From: Sulfitobacter sp043557345
GTDB lineage: Bacteria; Pseudomonadota; Alphaproteobacteria; Rhodobacterales; Rhodobacteraceae
Reading direction: 5' to 3'
NCBI RefSeq assembly: GCF_043557345.1
Contig: NZ_JBIFFV010000001.1
Coordinates: 702,973 to 766,972, forward strand
Length of the DNA stretch: 64,000 nt
The stretch's first letter is position 1. Each line of letters opens with the position of its first letter. The notes beneath the pieces are model-generated. The model worked only from the letters and a program-made list of their open reading frames with translations, did not search any database and was not told where the DNA came from. The translations under genes and the position numbers were made by a program. Below are positions 1-7,380 of the stretch, one piece after another.

Positions 1-634
1 CGTCGCCGCTGCCGCCGTTCAGGAAATCGGTGTTTTGTAGGTCATCCGCCCCGGTGAGCGTGTCGTCGCCCCAGCCACCAAAAAGCGTATCCTCGCCCGC
101 GCCGCCGCGCAGCGCATCGTCGCCAAGCCCGCCTTGCAGGGCATCGTTTCCGGCTTCGCCCTCCAGCAGGTCATCCCCCGCCGAGCCTTGCAGCGCATCG
201 TCGCCCGCCCCGCCATAGAGAAAGTCATCGTCGTTATGGCCAAAGAGGCTGTCGTTGCCCGCGCCGCCAAAAATGTCGTCATCCCCGTCATTGCCATGCA
301 GGATGTCGCCGCCCGCGCCGCCCTGAAGCGTATCGTTGCCGCCATGGCCGTGCAGGTCATCATTCCCGTCGCCGCCATGGAGCAGGTCATCCCCGCCGTA
401 GCCGCCAAGCTGGTCGTCGCCGGGGCCGCCCTGCACCGTCTCACCGTCATCGCTGCCCGACAGGATATCTCCGACCGTGGTGGTGTCGCCGCGCGGGCTG
501 TCCCCCTCCGGCAACGCGTCCTCCGGCGGTGTTTCGATTTCCACGAAAGTGACGGCGCCAACCGCCATCAGACCCATTACTCCAGCCAGCCACAACATCC
601 GCCGTTCCACCGTTGATTGCTTGATGCCCCACAC
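1..634 (-). CDS. RTX-type calcium-binding repeat protein, N-terminal part (runs off left edge)
   Basis: Only the first 211 codons are in the window. The reading frame opens with GTG at 634-632, preceded by a strong Shine-Dalgarno sequence (GAGGGAGG at 648-641, six bases away); the in-frame ATG at 598 lies inside the hydrophobic segment and has no such site. Residues about 13-33 form one hydrophobic helix, which could be an uncleaved signal anchor. After a short acidic linker, from about residue 65 to the window edge, there are about 14 tandem glycine/aspartate nonapeptides of the GGxGxDxLx kind, the calcium-binding beta-roll of RTX proteins. Such proteins are normally exported by type I secretion with a C-terminal signal, which cannot be checked here. 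An N-terminal hydrophobic helix is unusual for a type I substrate. The function beyond calcium binding is unknown. Confidence 0.8.
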   Translation of the reverse strand, partial: MWGIKQSTVERRMLWLAGVMGLMAVGAVTFVEIETPPEDALPEGDSPRGDTTTVGDILSGSDDGETVQGGPGDDQLGGYGGDDLLHGGDGNDDLHGHGGNDTLQGGAGGDILHGNDGDDDIFGGAGNDSLFGHNDDDFLYGGAGDDALQGSAGDDLLEGEAGNDALQGGLGDDALRGGAGEDTLFGGWGDDTLTGADDLQNTDFLNGGSGD

Positions 635-696
635 ATCATCCCTCCCTCAAAAGGGCATGTCGTGGCCGTAAAATCAAAGGAATAGCGGGGAAATGG

Positions 697-1239
697 TTAA
701 CCGATGCCTGCCCGCGCTGGGGGCTCGGGCTGCCACAGAACCGGCTCTTGGGTGTAGGGCAGATAAAGCGGATGGCGCGGATGCCCGGCCTTGGAGAGGC
801 CGAGGTGATAGAGCGGTTTTGCCCCCTCAGCCAGCCGAGCCGCGACGGCCAGACCGCGGCCCAGATGAGCACCATGCACGCCCCAAGCGGCGATGATGCG
901 GTCGGCCCAATCGGCCCCCTCGACCAGCGTGGCGTCATTGTCGGGGCCGACGGGATCGGGGGCGGCGCGCATGTCGCGCGGGTCGGTGGCGCGGAAAGCG
1001 AAGATATTGGTCACCCGGAAGCCGCCAAAGCCCAACACCCGCGCCCGACGCTCACACCGCTCGACCGTCGGGTCGTTCTGCACCTCGGTCGCGGTGGAGG
1101 GGTTCAGCATCACGAACATCACCCGTGGCGCGCCTGTCTCCCAGACCCGGGTGAGGCTGTAGCGGTATTGCTCACACGCCGAGTAGACCGCGGTCGAAGG
1201 CGCGTCGCCCTTGGTGTGGCTGCGGGTGATCAGGGCCAT
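697..1239 (-). CDS. DUF1643 domain protein
   Basis: A 180-residue cytosolic protein. The block VMLNPSTA near residue 45, followed by a conserved NIFAFRATDP segment and GPDND, is typical of the DUF1643 family, whose biochemical role is not established. The start codon directly abuts the stop codon of truB upstream (TGA followed by ATG), so the two are probably translated from one message and coupled. The length fits the family. There are no signal peptide or membrane segments. The family assignment is firm, but nothing in the sequence gives a reaction. Confidence 0.85.
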   Translation of the reverse strand: MALITRSHTKGDAPSTAVYSACEQYRYSLTRVWETGAPRVMFVMLNPSTATEVQNDPTVERCERRARVLGFGGFRVTNIFAFRATDPRDMRAAPDPVGPDNDATLVEGADWADRIIAAWGVHGAHLGRGLAVAARLAEGAKPLYHLGLSKAGHPRHPLYLPYTQEPVLWQPEPPARAGIG

Positions 1240-2166
1240 TCAGCCCTCATTCGCATCCGGTGACAGGTTGAACACCCGGCTGGGGTGCAGCTCGCCCGCC
1301 TTGAAGCGGCCCACGGCGACGGGCTGCCCGTCGAGCGAGGCCCAGCATTCATTGCCATATTCCACGTCATGGGCGATGACCATGCCGGGGTTGCCGTTGC
1401 GCAGGCGGGTGGCGCCTTCGGGGGTGGCTTTGACCTCGGGCAACTCAGCCAGCCCTTCGGCCAGCGGCAACAGATAGGTGTCGAGTTCCGGCGAGCGGGC
1501 CAGTTCGTCCACCTGCGCCAGCGTGAGGGCGTTGGCCGCCTCGAAGGGGCCGGACCATGTGCGGCGCAATTCACGCACATGGCCGAGACAGCCAAGCTTC
1601 TGCCCAAGATCACGCGCGATGGAACGGACATAGCCGCCCTTGCCGCAGACCATTTCAAGCGTAACGTGATCGGCATCGGGGCGGTCGACCAGCAGCAGGC
1701 TTTCTACCCAGAGGGGGCGGGCGGCGATCTCCATCTCCTCGCCGTCGCGGGCGCGTTTATAGGCGCGTTGTCCGTCGATCTTCACAGCGGAAAACTGCGG
1801 CGGCACCTGCTGTATGTCACCGATAAAGCCGTTCAGCGCATCTTTGATCGCGGCGTCATCGGGGCGCAGGTCAGAGGTGCTGATGACTTCGCCCTCTGCG
1901 TCGTCGGTATTGGTGGCGATGCCGAGCCGCACGGTGAACTCATAGGCTTTGAGCGCGTCGGTGATATAGGGCACGGTCTTGGTTGCTTCGCCCAAGGCAA
2001 TGGCCAGAACACCAGTCGCTTCGGGGTCGAGCGTGCCTGCGTGGCCCGCCTTCTTAGCCTCCAGCGCCCAGCGGACCTTATTGACCACGGCGGTCGAGGT
2101 GGGGCCAGCGGGTTTGTCCACCACCAGCCAACCGGAAATATCGCGACCCTTGCGTTTGCGTGCCAT
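1240..2166 (-). CDS. truB: tRNA pseudouridine(55) synthase TruB
   Basis: Converts uridine 55 in the T-loop of most tRNAs to pseudouridine. The 308-residue protein shows the family N-terminus GWLVVDKPAGPTS and the catalytic motif GHAGTLDPEATG, with the nucleophilic aspartate at about residue 47, followed by the C-terminal RNA-binding part. The ATG at 2166 was chosen over an upstream in-frame codon at 2232 because AAGGGG lies at the right distance and MARKRKG is the usual basic start. It lies downstream of rbfA, the conserved rbfA-truB order, but here a secreted-enzyme gene sits between them. The DUF1643 gene follows with no gap. Confidence 0.96.
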   Translation of the reverse strand: MARKRKGRDISGWLVVDKPAGPTSTAVVNKVRWALEAKKAGHAGTLDPEATGVLAIALGEATKTVPYITDALKAYEFTVRLGIATNTDDAEGEVISTSDLRPDDAAIKDALNGFIGDIQQVPPQFSAVKIDGQRAYKRARDGEEMEIAARPLWVESLLLVDRPDADHVTLEMVCGKGGYVRSIARDLGQKLGCLGHVRELRRTWSGPFEAANALTLAQVDELARSPELDTYLLPLAEGLAELPEVKATPEGATRLRNGNPGMVIAHDVEYGNECWASLDGQPVAVGRFKAGELHPSRVFNLSPDANEG

Positions 2167-2244
2167 GTCTTGCCCCTTCGCTTTTGTGGTGCTGCCCTCT
2201 ATCGGAGCCGCGCCGCGCTGCCCAGCCCCCATGCGCGGAAAAGC

Positions 2245-2991
2245 TTACTTTGCGGGCGTCACGATGCCTACGATCGGCCCCAAGGTGGTAAAACCCGCCC
2301 CGCTGCGGCGCAGGCCCGGTGCCCGCAGGCGCGAGATATTGCCGTCAAAATACAGCGCGTTAGGCAGGTCCAACTCATCCCGATAAAGCCGGGCGAATTC
2401 GTGAAAGGTGACCACGTCGTTGGAAATCGCGAAAACCGCGCGTTTGCCATCAGCCGTGGTGCCAACCCCGTTTCGGATATAGCGCGAAGTGCTGTCGGGC
2501 AGGAATCGCGGGTGCAGCGCCCCGTCGATCACCAACATCGGCCCCGATTGCGTGGCAAAGCGGCAGTTCGGTTTGGCCTTGAGATAGCGCTTGGTCTCGA
2601 TCACATCGGCGCGGCCTTCGCGCAGGCAAAAGACCCCATTGGGCAGCAGGCCGAAATTGCCGGGGCCAGCACTGTCGATCACGCCGCGCGCCTCGACCCC
2701 CTCTTCGATGTAATGCCCAACCGGAGAGCGGTCTTCGTGGTACATGCCTGCGTTCATGGCAAAGCCAAGCCGCAGCCCCTGCGCCTTCAGCGCCTCATCG
2801 AGCGAGCCGAAGAACCCATAGGGCGCGCCCGCGTCATTGTTGAGAAAGAGCCGCAGGTCATCCCGCTCCAGATCGACTTCGCAGATCGTGTAGGAACTGC
2901 CGTCAAAGGTAATGTTGCGGCATTCGGCAGCGTCCGCAGGCGTGCCTTTCAGCGCCAGAAGCGCGAATGCGATCAGGCCCGCGCGGATCAC
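2245..2991 (-). CDS. Secreted phosphodiester glycosidase family (DUF2233) protein
   Basis: A 248-residue protein with a cleavable signal peptide (residues 1-21, ending ADA), so it acts outside the cytoplasm. The body matches the phosphodiester glycosidase/NAGPA-like fold: MNAGMYHEDRSPVG around residue 80, then a GVFC block, SGPMLV near residue 150, SRYIRNGVG, and the C-terminal YFDGNISRL segment. Family members hydrolyse sugar-phosphodiester bonds, but the substrate here is unknown. Translation starts at GTG (2991-2989), which overlaps the rbfA stop by four bases (GTGA), so it is coupled to rbfA. Its presence inside an rbfA-truB operon is probably a lineage arrangement rather than a functional link. 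Confidence 0.86.
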   Translation of the reverse strand: MIRAGLIAFALLALKGTPADAAECRNITFDGSSYTICEVDLERDDLRLFLNNDAGAPYGFFGSLDEALKAQGLRLGFAMNAGMYHEDRSPVGHYIEEGVEARGVIDSAGPGNFGLLPNGVFCLREGRADVIETKRYLKAKPNCRFATQSGPMLVIDGALHPRFLPDSTSRYIRNGVGTTADGKRAVFAISNDVVTFHEFARLYRDELDLPNALYFDGNISRLRAPGLRRSGAGFTTLGPIVGIVTPAK

Positions 2992-3431
2992 TGATCCGGC
3001 GCGCCGTCGGCACTAGCGCCGGCGCCGTCGTCATCGGGGGCCTCCGCATCGCGGCGCACCACCTCTTGGTTCAGCATGCGGCGGGTATCGTCCATCCGGT
3101 CAAAGGTCTGGTCCAACTGAAAGCGCAGATCGGGCGAGAACTTGAGCGTGAGTTTCTTGGCGACCTGACGGCGCAATTCGCTTTTGTTGCGGGCCAGCAG
3201 TTTGAGAACCTCGTCCTGTCCTTCCCCGCCCAAGGGCAGCACATAGGCCGTGGCGATCTTGAGGTCGGGAGAGATGCGCACCTCGCCCACGGTGATCGAC
3301 ATCCGATTGAGATCGGTGTCATGCACATCCCCGCGTGCGAGAACATCGGACAAGGCGCGGCGGACGGTTTCGCCCACGCGGAGTTGTCGTTGCGACGGGC
3401 CGGGGCCCTCATGAAACTTGTTCTTTGCCAT
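2988..3431 (-). CDS. rbfA: Ribosome-binding factor A
   Basis: Binds the 30S subunit late in assembly and helps 16S rRNA maturation and cold adaptation. The 147-residue protein has the RbfA KH-like fold core: RQLRVGETVRRALSDVL near the N-terminus, ITVGEVRISPDLKIATAYVLPLG in the middle, and LRFQLDQTFDR towards the end. An alanine/aspartate-rich acidic tail of about 25 residues follows, common in alphaproteobacteria. ATG at 3431 (MAKNKF) was preferred over the codon at 3440. It is the first gene of the leftward operon and lies divergent from dapB, with about 95 bases between them. Confidence 0.95.
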   Translation of the reverse strand: MAKNKFHEGPGPSQRQLRVGETVRRALSDVLARGDVHDTDLNRMSITVGEVRISPDLKIATAYVLPLGGEGQDEVLKLLARNKSELRRQVAKKLTLKFSPDLRFQLDQTFDRMDDTRRMLNQEVVRRDAEAPDDDGAGASADGAPDQ

Positions 3432-3527
3432 GCCCCCCATCTAGAGCTTCGGTTGCACTTTGCCAAGCGCTCCGCGACGGGCTAAACCGGCGCTGCCAGT
3501 CACGGCCAGAACCGCAGGAGACCGAGT

Positions 3528-4346
3528 ATGACACAGACCCCCGGCATTGCCGTTACCGGCGCCTCTGGCCGCATGGGCCAAATGTTGATCCGTGAGATCA
3601 TCGCCAGCGACAAAATGCATCTGGCCGCGGCGCTGGAGCGTCCGGGCCATGACTGGATCGGCCGCGATCTGGGCGAGGCGATGGGCGGCACGGCTTTGGG
3701 CGTGACCGTGACAGACGATGCGGCAGAGGCGTTTGGCAAGGTGCAGGCCGTGATCGACTTCACCGCGCCGCAAGCTACCATCGCTTTCGCCGGTGAAGCC
3801 GCCAAGGCCGGGATCGTCCATGTCATCGGCACCACCGGCATGACCGAGGATGAGATCGCGCAGCTTGCCCCCGCCGCCGAACAGGGGGCCGTGATCGTCC
3901 GCGCGGGCAATATGAGCCTTGGCGTGAACCTGCTGACGCAGCTCACCCGACAGGTCGCCGCCGCGCTGGACGTGGATTACGACATCGAGATCATCGAATC
4001 GCATCACAATCAGAAAGTCGACGCCCCCTCGGGCACCGCATTGATGCTGGGCGAAGCCGCCGCAGAAGGGCGCGGGGTCAAACTGGCGGATGTTTCGGAC
4101 CGGGGCCGCGACGGGATCACCGGCGCGCGGCAAAAGGGCGATATCGGTTTCACCGCGATTAGGGGCGGCGATATCGTGGGGGAACATGATGTCATGTTCG
4201 CCGCCGCCGGAGAGCGGATCATCCTGCGCCATGTCGCCTCGGACCGCGCGCTTTTCGCCCGCGGGGCACTCAAGGCCGCGCTTTGGGGGCAAGGCAAAGC
4301 GCCAGGTGAATATGACATGCTGGATGTGCTGGGCCTGAAGGGCTGA
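3528..4346 (+). CDS. dapB: 4-hydroxy-tetrahydrodipicolinate reductase
   Basis: NAD(P)H-dependent step of the diaminopimelate/lysine pathway, needed for peptidoglycan and lysine. The 272-residue length is normal. The N-terminal nucleotide-binding motif GASGRMG is at residues 11-17, GTTGM lies near residue 105, and the catalytic ESHHNQKVDAPSGTA block near residues 157-171 carries the proton-donor histidines and the lysine. The start has GGAG about ten bases upstream. It is divergently transcribed from rbfA, and a small secreted protein gene lies 80 bases downstream on the same strand. Confidence 0.97.
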   Translation: MTQTPGIAVTGASGRMGQMLIREIIASDKMHLAAALERPGHDWIGRDLGEAMGGTALGVTVTDDAAEAFGKVQAVIDFTAPQATIAFAGEAAKAGIVHVIGTTGMTEDEIAQLAPAAEQGAVIVRAGNMSLGVNLLTQLTRQVAAALDVDYDIEIIESHHNQKVDAPSGTALMLGEAAAEGRGVKLADVSDRGRDGITGARQKGDIGFTAIRGGDIVGEHDVMFAAAGERIILRHVASDRALFARGALKAALWGQGKAPGEYDMLDVLGLKG

Positions 4347-4426
4347 GGCGCAGGCAAATTATCTGAAACTTTACCTTCCTCGGCTACGTGAGTGCCTCAG
4401 GCAACTCACCCCCAAGGGAGGTTTCG

Positions 4427-4786
4427 ATGAAGATTACCTTTGCACTGGCCGTGACAGCGATGCTTGCGGCTGTCGGTCTGCCCGCTGCGGCGGAATATGC
4501 CCGTATTCAAAACAAGTCAGACTTCATCGCCGCGGTGAATGGCAAAAGGCTGACCCGCCCGCTGGTCGATCTGCGGGTCACCTCTGGTGGGAGCATTTCC
4601 GGCAAGGGCGCGGTTTGGGAGGTCACCGGCAAGTGGTCGTGGAAAGACGGCTATTTCTGCCGCACGCTGGTCTGGGGCGGCAAGGATCTGGGTTATAACT
4701 GCCAGTTGGTCGCCCGCGATGGTGCGAAGCTCCGCTTCACCTCTGACAGGGGCGCGGGAGAGTCGGCGGTACTGACCCTGCGCTAA
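4427..4786 (+). CDS. Small secreted protein of unknown function
   Basis: A 119-residue protein with a signal peptide (residues 1-22, ending AAA before EYARI). The ATG at 4427 was chosen because AAGGGAGG stands eight bases upstream and the signal peptide begins there; an in-frame ATG at 4388 would add 13 polar residues. The mature part is about 97 residues, with two cysteines (in YFCRTL and YNCQL) that could form a disulfide in the periplasm, and a tryptophan-rich centre (AVWEVTGKWSWKDGYF). It may be cotranscribed with dapB. I do not recognise the family with certainty. Confidence 0.8.
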   Translation: MKITFALAVTAMLAAVGLPAAAEYARIQNKSDFIAAVNGKRLTRPLVDLRVTSGGSISGKGAVWEVTGKWSWKDGYFCRTLVWGGKDLGYNCQLVARDGAKLRFTSDRGAGESAVLTLR

Positions 4787-4791
4787 GGCGC

Positions 4792-5094
4792 TCAGAAGTC
4801 GACGGCGATGCCCTTCTTTTCCCAATCGCCATAGCGCACAGGCTCTGGCCCATCGCGTCCGCCAAGTTCGGTGGGCATGTCGAGCGCGGCTGTCGCCTCA
4901 CGCCGGGCGGCGGCCTCGGCCAACGCGCGCTGGGCGGCGGCAGGCAGGTCGGGGCCGGGGGCTGGCGTCGGGTCTTGCGGCGTGTCGGGGATCGGTTTCG
5001 GCCCCGGTTTGGGCTGCGGGGGCAGGTCCGGCGCGGGGCTGGGCGTGGGATCAGGGCCGGGTTTGCTGTCGGGAATGGGGCGTTGATCGGGCAT
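4792..5094 (-). CDS. DUF1674 (SDHAF4-like) protein
   Basis: A 100-residue protein. The first 50 residues are low-complexity proline/glycine/aspartate sequence (repeated PDPTPSP and PKPGP units). The last 22 residues carry the DUF1674 signature GGRDGPEPVRYGDWEKKG ending in VDF. This is the conserved C-terminus of the family that includes the mitochondrial succinate dehydrogenase assembly factor SDHAF4. By analogy it may help flavinylated SdhA assembly, which is inference only. Two adjacent ATGs at 5097 and 5094 are possible; the second is better spaced from AGAGG. It converges on the small secreted protein gene with five bases between stops. Confidence 0.85.
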   Translation of the reverse strand: MPDQRPIPDSKPGPDPTPSPAPDLPPQPKPGPKPIPDTPQDPTPAPGPDLPAAAQRALAEAAARREATAALDMPTELGGRDGPEPVRYGDWEKKGIAVDF

Positions 5095-5191
5095 CATGGT
5101 CCTCTTGAGCCAAGTTCTCCCTTGATATACGTCGCCCGCTGGCCCAGACAACCCGGCAACCCCTCAAACGAGACCCAGATAGGACATGACC

Positions 5192-6463
5192 ATGGCAGAC
5201 ACAGGCGTTCAGGCCCGCAGAAGCGCGGTATATCTGCTGGATCAGATTTTGGGCGATGAGCCGCGGCTGATGTCCGAGCTTCTTGCCGCAGGGGCGCTGG
5301 ACAAGCTGCCCCCGGATGACCGCGCCCGTGCCCAACGTCTGGCGCAGGACACGCTGCGCGGGTTGGAACGGGCGGACCGGTTGCTGCAAAAGCACCTGCA
5401 AAAGGCGCCGCCGCTGACCGTGCGCAATGTGTTGCGCGTCGGCACGGTTGAGCTTTGTCAGGGCGGGGCCGCGCATGGGGTGGTCAATGCGATGGTGAAC
5501 CTCGTGTCGCAACACCGCACGCTGAGCCACCTCAAGGGGCTGACCAATGCCGTGCTGCGCAAGATCGCCGCTCAGGGGCCCGAGGCATGGGATGGCCTGC
5601 GCGCGCCGCGCCTGCCCAAATGGCTGCGCGGACCACTGGCCGAGGCTTGGGGCACCGATGCCATGGCCGCGATGGAACAGGCGCATTTCGCGGGCGCACC
5701 GCTCGATCTGACCGCCAAGGGCGATGCTGCCGCCTTGGCCGAGGCGGTGGGCGGCACGCTGCTGCCGACGGGCTCCGTTCGGGTGACGGATGCCGGGCAG
5801 GTCTCCACCATGCCGGGCTTTGCCGAGGGCGACTGGTGGGTGCAAGATGCCGCCGCCGCGATCCCGGTGCGGGTGCTGGCCCCGAAAGAGGGCGAGACGG
5901 TGCTGGACCTCTGCGCCGCGCCGGGCGGCAAGACCATGCAGCTTGCCGCTGCGGGGGCGGTCGTCACCGCCGTCGACCAGTCGCACCCCCGGATGCAGCG
6001 GGTGAAGGAAAACCTCGCCCGCGTCGGGCTGAAGGCCAAGACGCTGACCAAAGATGCGCGCGCCGTGCAGGGCACATTCGACGCCATCCTGCTGGACGCG
6101 CCCTGCTCCGCCACCGGCACCATCCGCCGCCATCCTGAACTGCCCTATGCCAAGGATGGATCGGAATTCGGCGATCTGATCGAGTTGCAATCCGAGTTGA
6201 TCGACCATGCCTGGAGCTTGCTGAAACCCGGCGGGCGGTTGGTGTTCTGCACCTGTAGCCTGCTGCCGGACGAGGGCGAGGTGCAGGTCGACGAAGCCTT
6301 GGAGCGCCATGGCGACATGACCGTCGACACCGCCGCGTTGGACGTGCCCGGCGTCGAGGCCGATTGGCACACCGAAGAGGGCGGGCTGCGCCTGCGCCCG
6401 GATTTCTGGGCCGATCAAGGTGGGATGGACGGGTTCTACATCGCCTGTCTGCGCAAGAGCTAA
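5192..6463 (+). CDS. rsmB: 16S rRNA m5C methyltransferase, RsmB/NOP family
   Basis: An S-adenosylmethionine-dependent RNA cytosine-5 methyltransferase, most likely for C967 of 16S rRNA. The 423-residue protein has an N-terminal NusB-like RNA-binding domain (about residues 1-140), then the Rossmann methyltransferase domain with CAAPGGKT, the DAPCSATG motif carrying one catalytic cysteine, and the TCSLLPDEGE motif carrying the second. The ATG at 5192 is well spaced from AGGA at 5181; the ATG at 5186 is too close to that site. It lies divergent from the DUF1674 gene and convergent with the PhnD-like gene. Confidence 0.94.
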   Translation: MADTGVQARRSAVYLLDQILGDEPRLMSELLAAGALDKLPPDDRARAQRLAQDTLRGLERADRLLQKHLQKAPPLTVRNVLRVGTVELCQGGAAHGVVNAMVNLVSQHRTLSHLKGLTNAVLRKIAAQGPEAWDGLRAPRLPKWLRGPLAEAWGTDAMAAMEQAHFAGAPLDLTAKGDAAALAEAVGGTLLPTGSVRVTDAGQVSTMPGFAEGDWWVQDAAAAIPVRVLAPKEGETVLDLCAAPGGKTMQLAAAGAVVTAVDQSHPRMQRVKENLARVGLKAKTLTKDARAVQGTFDAILLDAPCSATGTIRRHPELPYAKDGSEFGDLIELQSELIDHAWSLLKPGGRLVFCTCSLLPDEGEVQVDEALERHGDMTVDTAALDVPGVEADWHTEEGGLRLRPDFWADQGGMDGFYIACLRKS

Positions 6464-6466
6464 TCC

Positions 6467-7216
6467 TCATGCCCTGTCGGGCGGGGAGGGCACGGCGAGA
6501 TAGGCCGCTTTTGGGATGTCGATCAGCCCTCGCAGCCCCAGTGTGGCGGCGTCTTCGGGCATGAGCCCGGCAATGGCGGCGCGCACCGCCGCGGCGGTCG
6601 CCACCGCATCGGCATTCGCCGCTGCAATATAGGGCAGGCCGGGGGTGGGGGCCGTGCGTTCCAGCACCCGCAGGTCGCCCGCGAAAGCGTCATGGCTTTC
6701 GATCAGCCGCCAAGACACCGCATCCAGCGCCGCAATATCCGCGCGGGCCTCGACGATGGCTTTTGCCGAGGCGCGGTGCCCATGGCTTTGGCTGCGATTT
6801 TCAAACCAAAAGCCCCGCGCCCGGCAATGCGCGTGTGGCGCGGCATAGCCTGATTGCGAGAATGTCTGATTGTAGGTGAAGCGCGCGGCGCGGAAATCGG
6901 AAATTGTTTCACGGGGATCATTGGCGCGGACCACGAAAACGCTGTTGTAATACCCCGGCGGGCAGCCTTCGACGCCAAAGTCCGGCGTACCGATCAGCGT
7001 GACGCGGTCGTGCAGCCAAAGGCGGTAAGGCATCCCGCAGGTCTGGGAGAGCGCGAGGTCGGGCGCGGTCCAGACAGCGAATTCCTCGGCATCATTGCTC
7101 AGCCTTTCCGGGGCCGGGGTGCCCCGCGCGCGCAGCGCGTCAGAGATCATGGCCCAGTAGCGGCCTGTCGCCTCGGCGGTCTCGGGGCGCAGGTACATCA
7201 TCAGGCTGGCGATCAT
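6467..7216 (-). CDS. PhnD-like periplasmic-binding-fold protein lacking a signal peptide
   Basis: A 249-residue protein of the phosphate/phosphonate (PhnD/SsuA/transferrin-type) substrate-binding fold. It shows MMYLRPET at the N-terminus, SQTCGMPYR near residue 58, YYNSVFVVRANDP near residue 90 and ADIAALDAVSWRL near residue 165. Unlike transported PhnD proteins it begins directly in the fold with no signal peptide or lipobox, and no ABC permease or ATPase lies nearby, so it is probably cytosolic. Its ligand is unknown. The start has GGAG ten bases upstream. It is convergent with rsmB (three bases between stops) and divergent from the heparinase-like gene. Confidence 0.83.
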   Translation of the reverse strand: MIASLMMYLRPETAEATGRYWAMISDALRARGTPAPERLSNDAEEFAVWTAPDLALSQTCGMPYRLWLHDRVTLIGTPDFGVEGCPPGYYNSVFVVRANDPRETISDFRAARFTYNQTFSQSGYAAPHAHCRARGFWFENRSQSHGHRASAKAIVEARADIAALDAVSWRLIESHDAFAGDLRVLERTAPTPGLPYIAAANADAVATAAAVRAAIAGLMPEDAATLGLRGLIDIPKAAYLAVPSPPDRA

Positions 7217-7380
7217 CGGCGGCTCCGCTTGGGGGGGTCAACTTTAGGCCGCGCCGCCGCGCCGGGGCAAGCGTCGGTTCCCCGCCGATCCCCCGGCGCG
7301 CGGGGAAAATCCGGTGACTCATTGTGGGGCCGCGGTTATGCTGCCGCCAAACGCCAGCAGAGCGTCAGGGGCAGCTTGAT

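Noticed and set aside
134..616. Open frames on both strands over the RTX repeats
   Set aside because: The repeat's skewed codons leave several frames open. Only the minus-strand frame starting at 634 gives the GGxGxDxLx repeat and a ribosome-binding site.
1285..2994. A 569-codon open frame opposite truB and the DUF2233 gene
   Set aside because: It is a shadow of two real genes on the other strand, has no recognisable domain and no ribosome-binding site; GC-rich codons leave such frames open.
5051..6418. A 455-codon minus-strand frame opposite rsmB
   Set aside because: rsmB has complete methyltransferase motifs on the plus strand. The opposite frame is rich in His/Gln/Arg/Gly without a domain.
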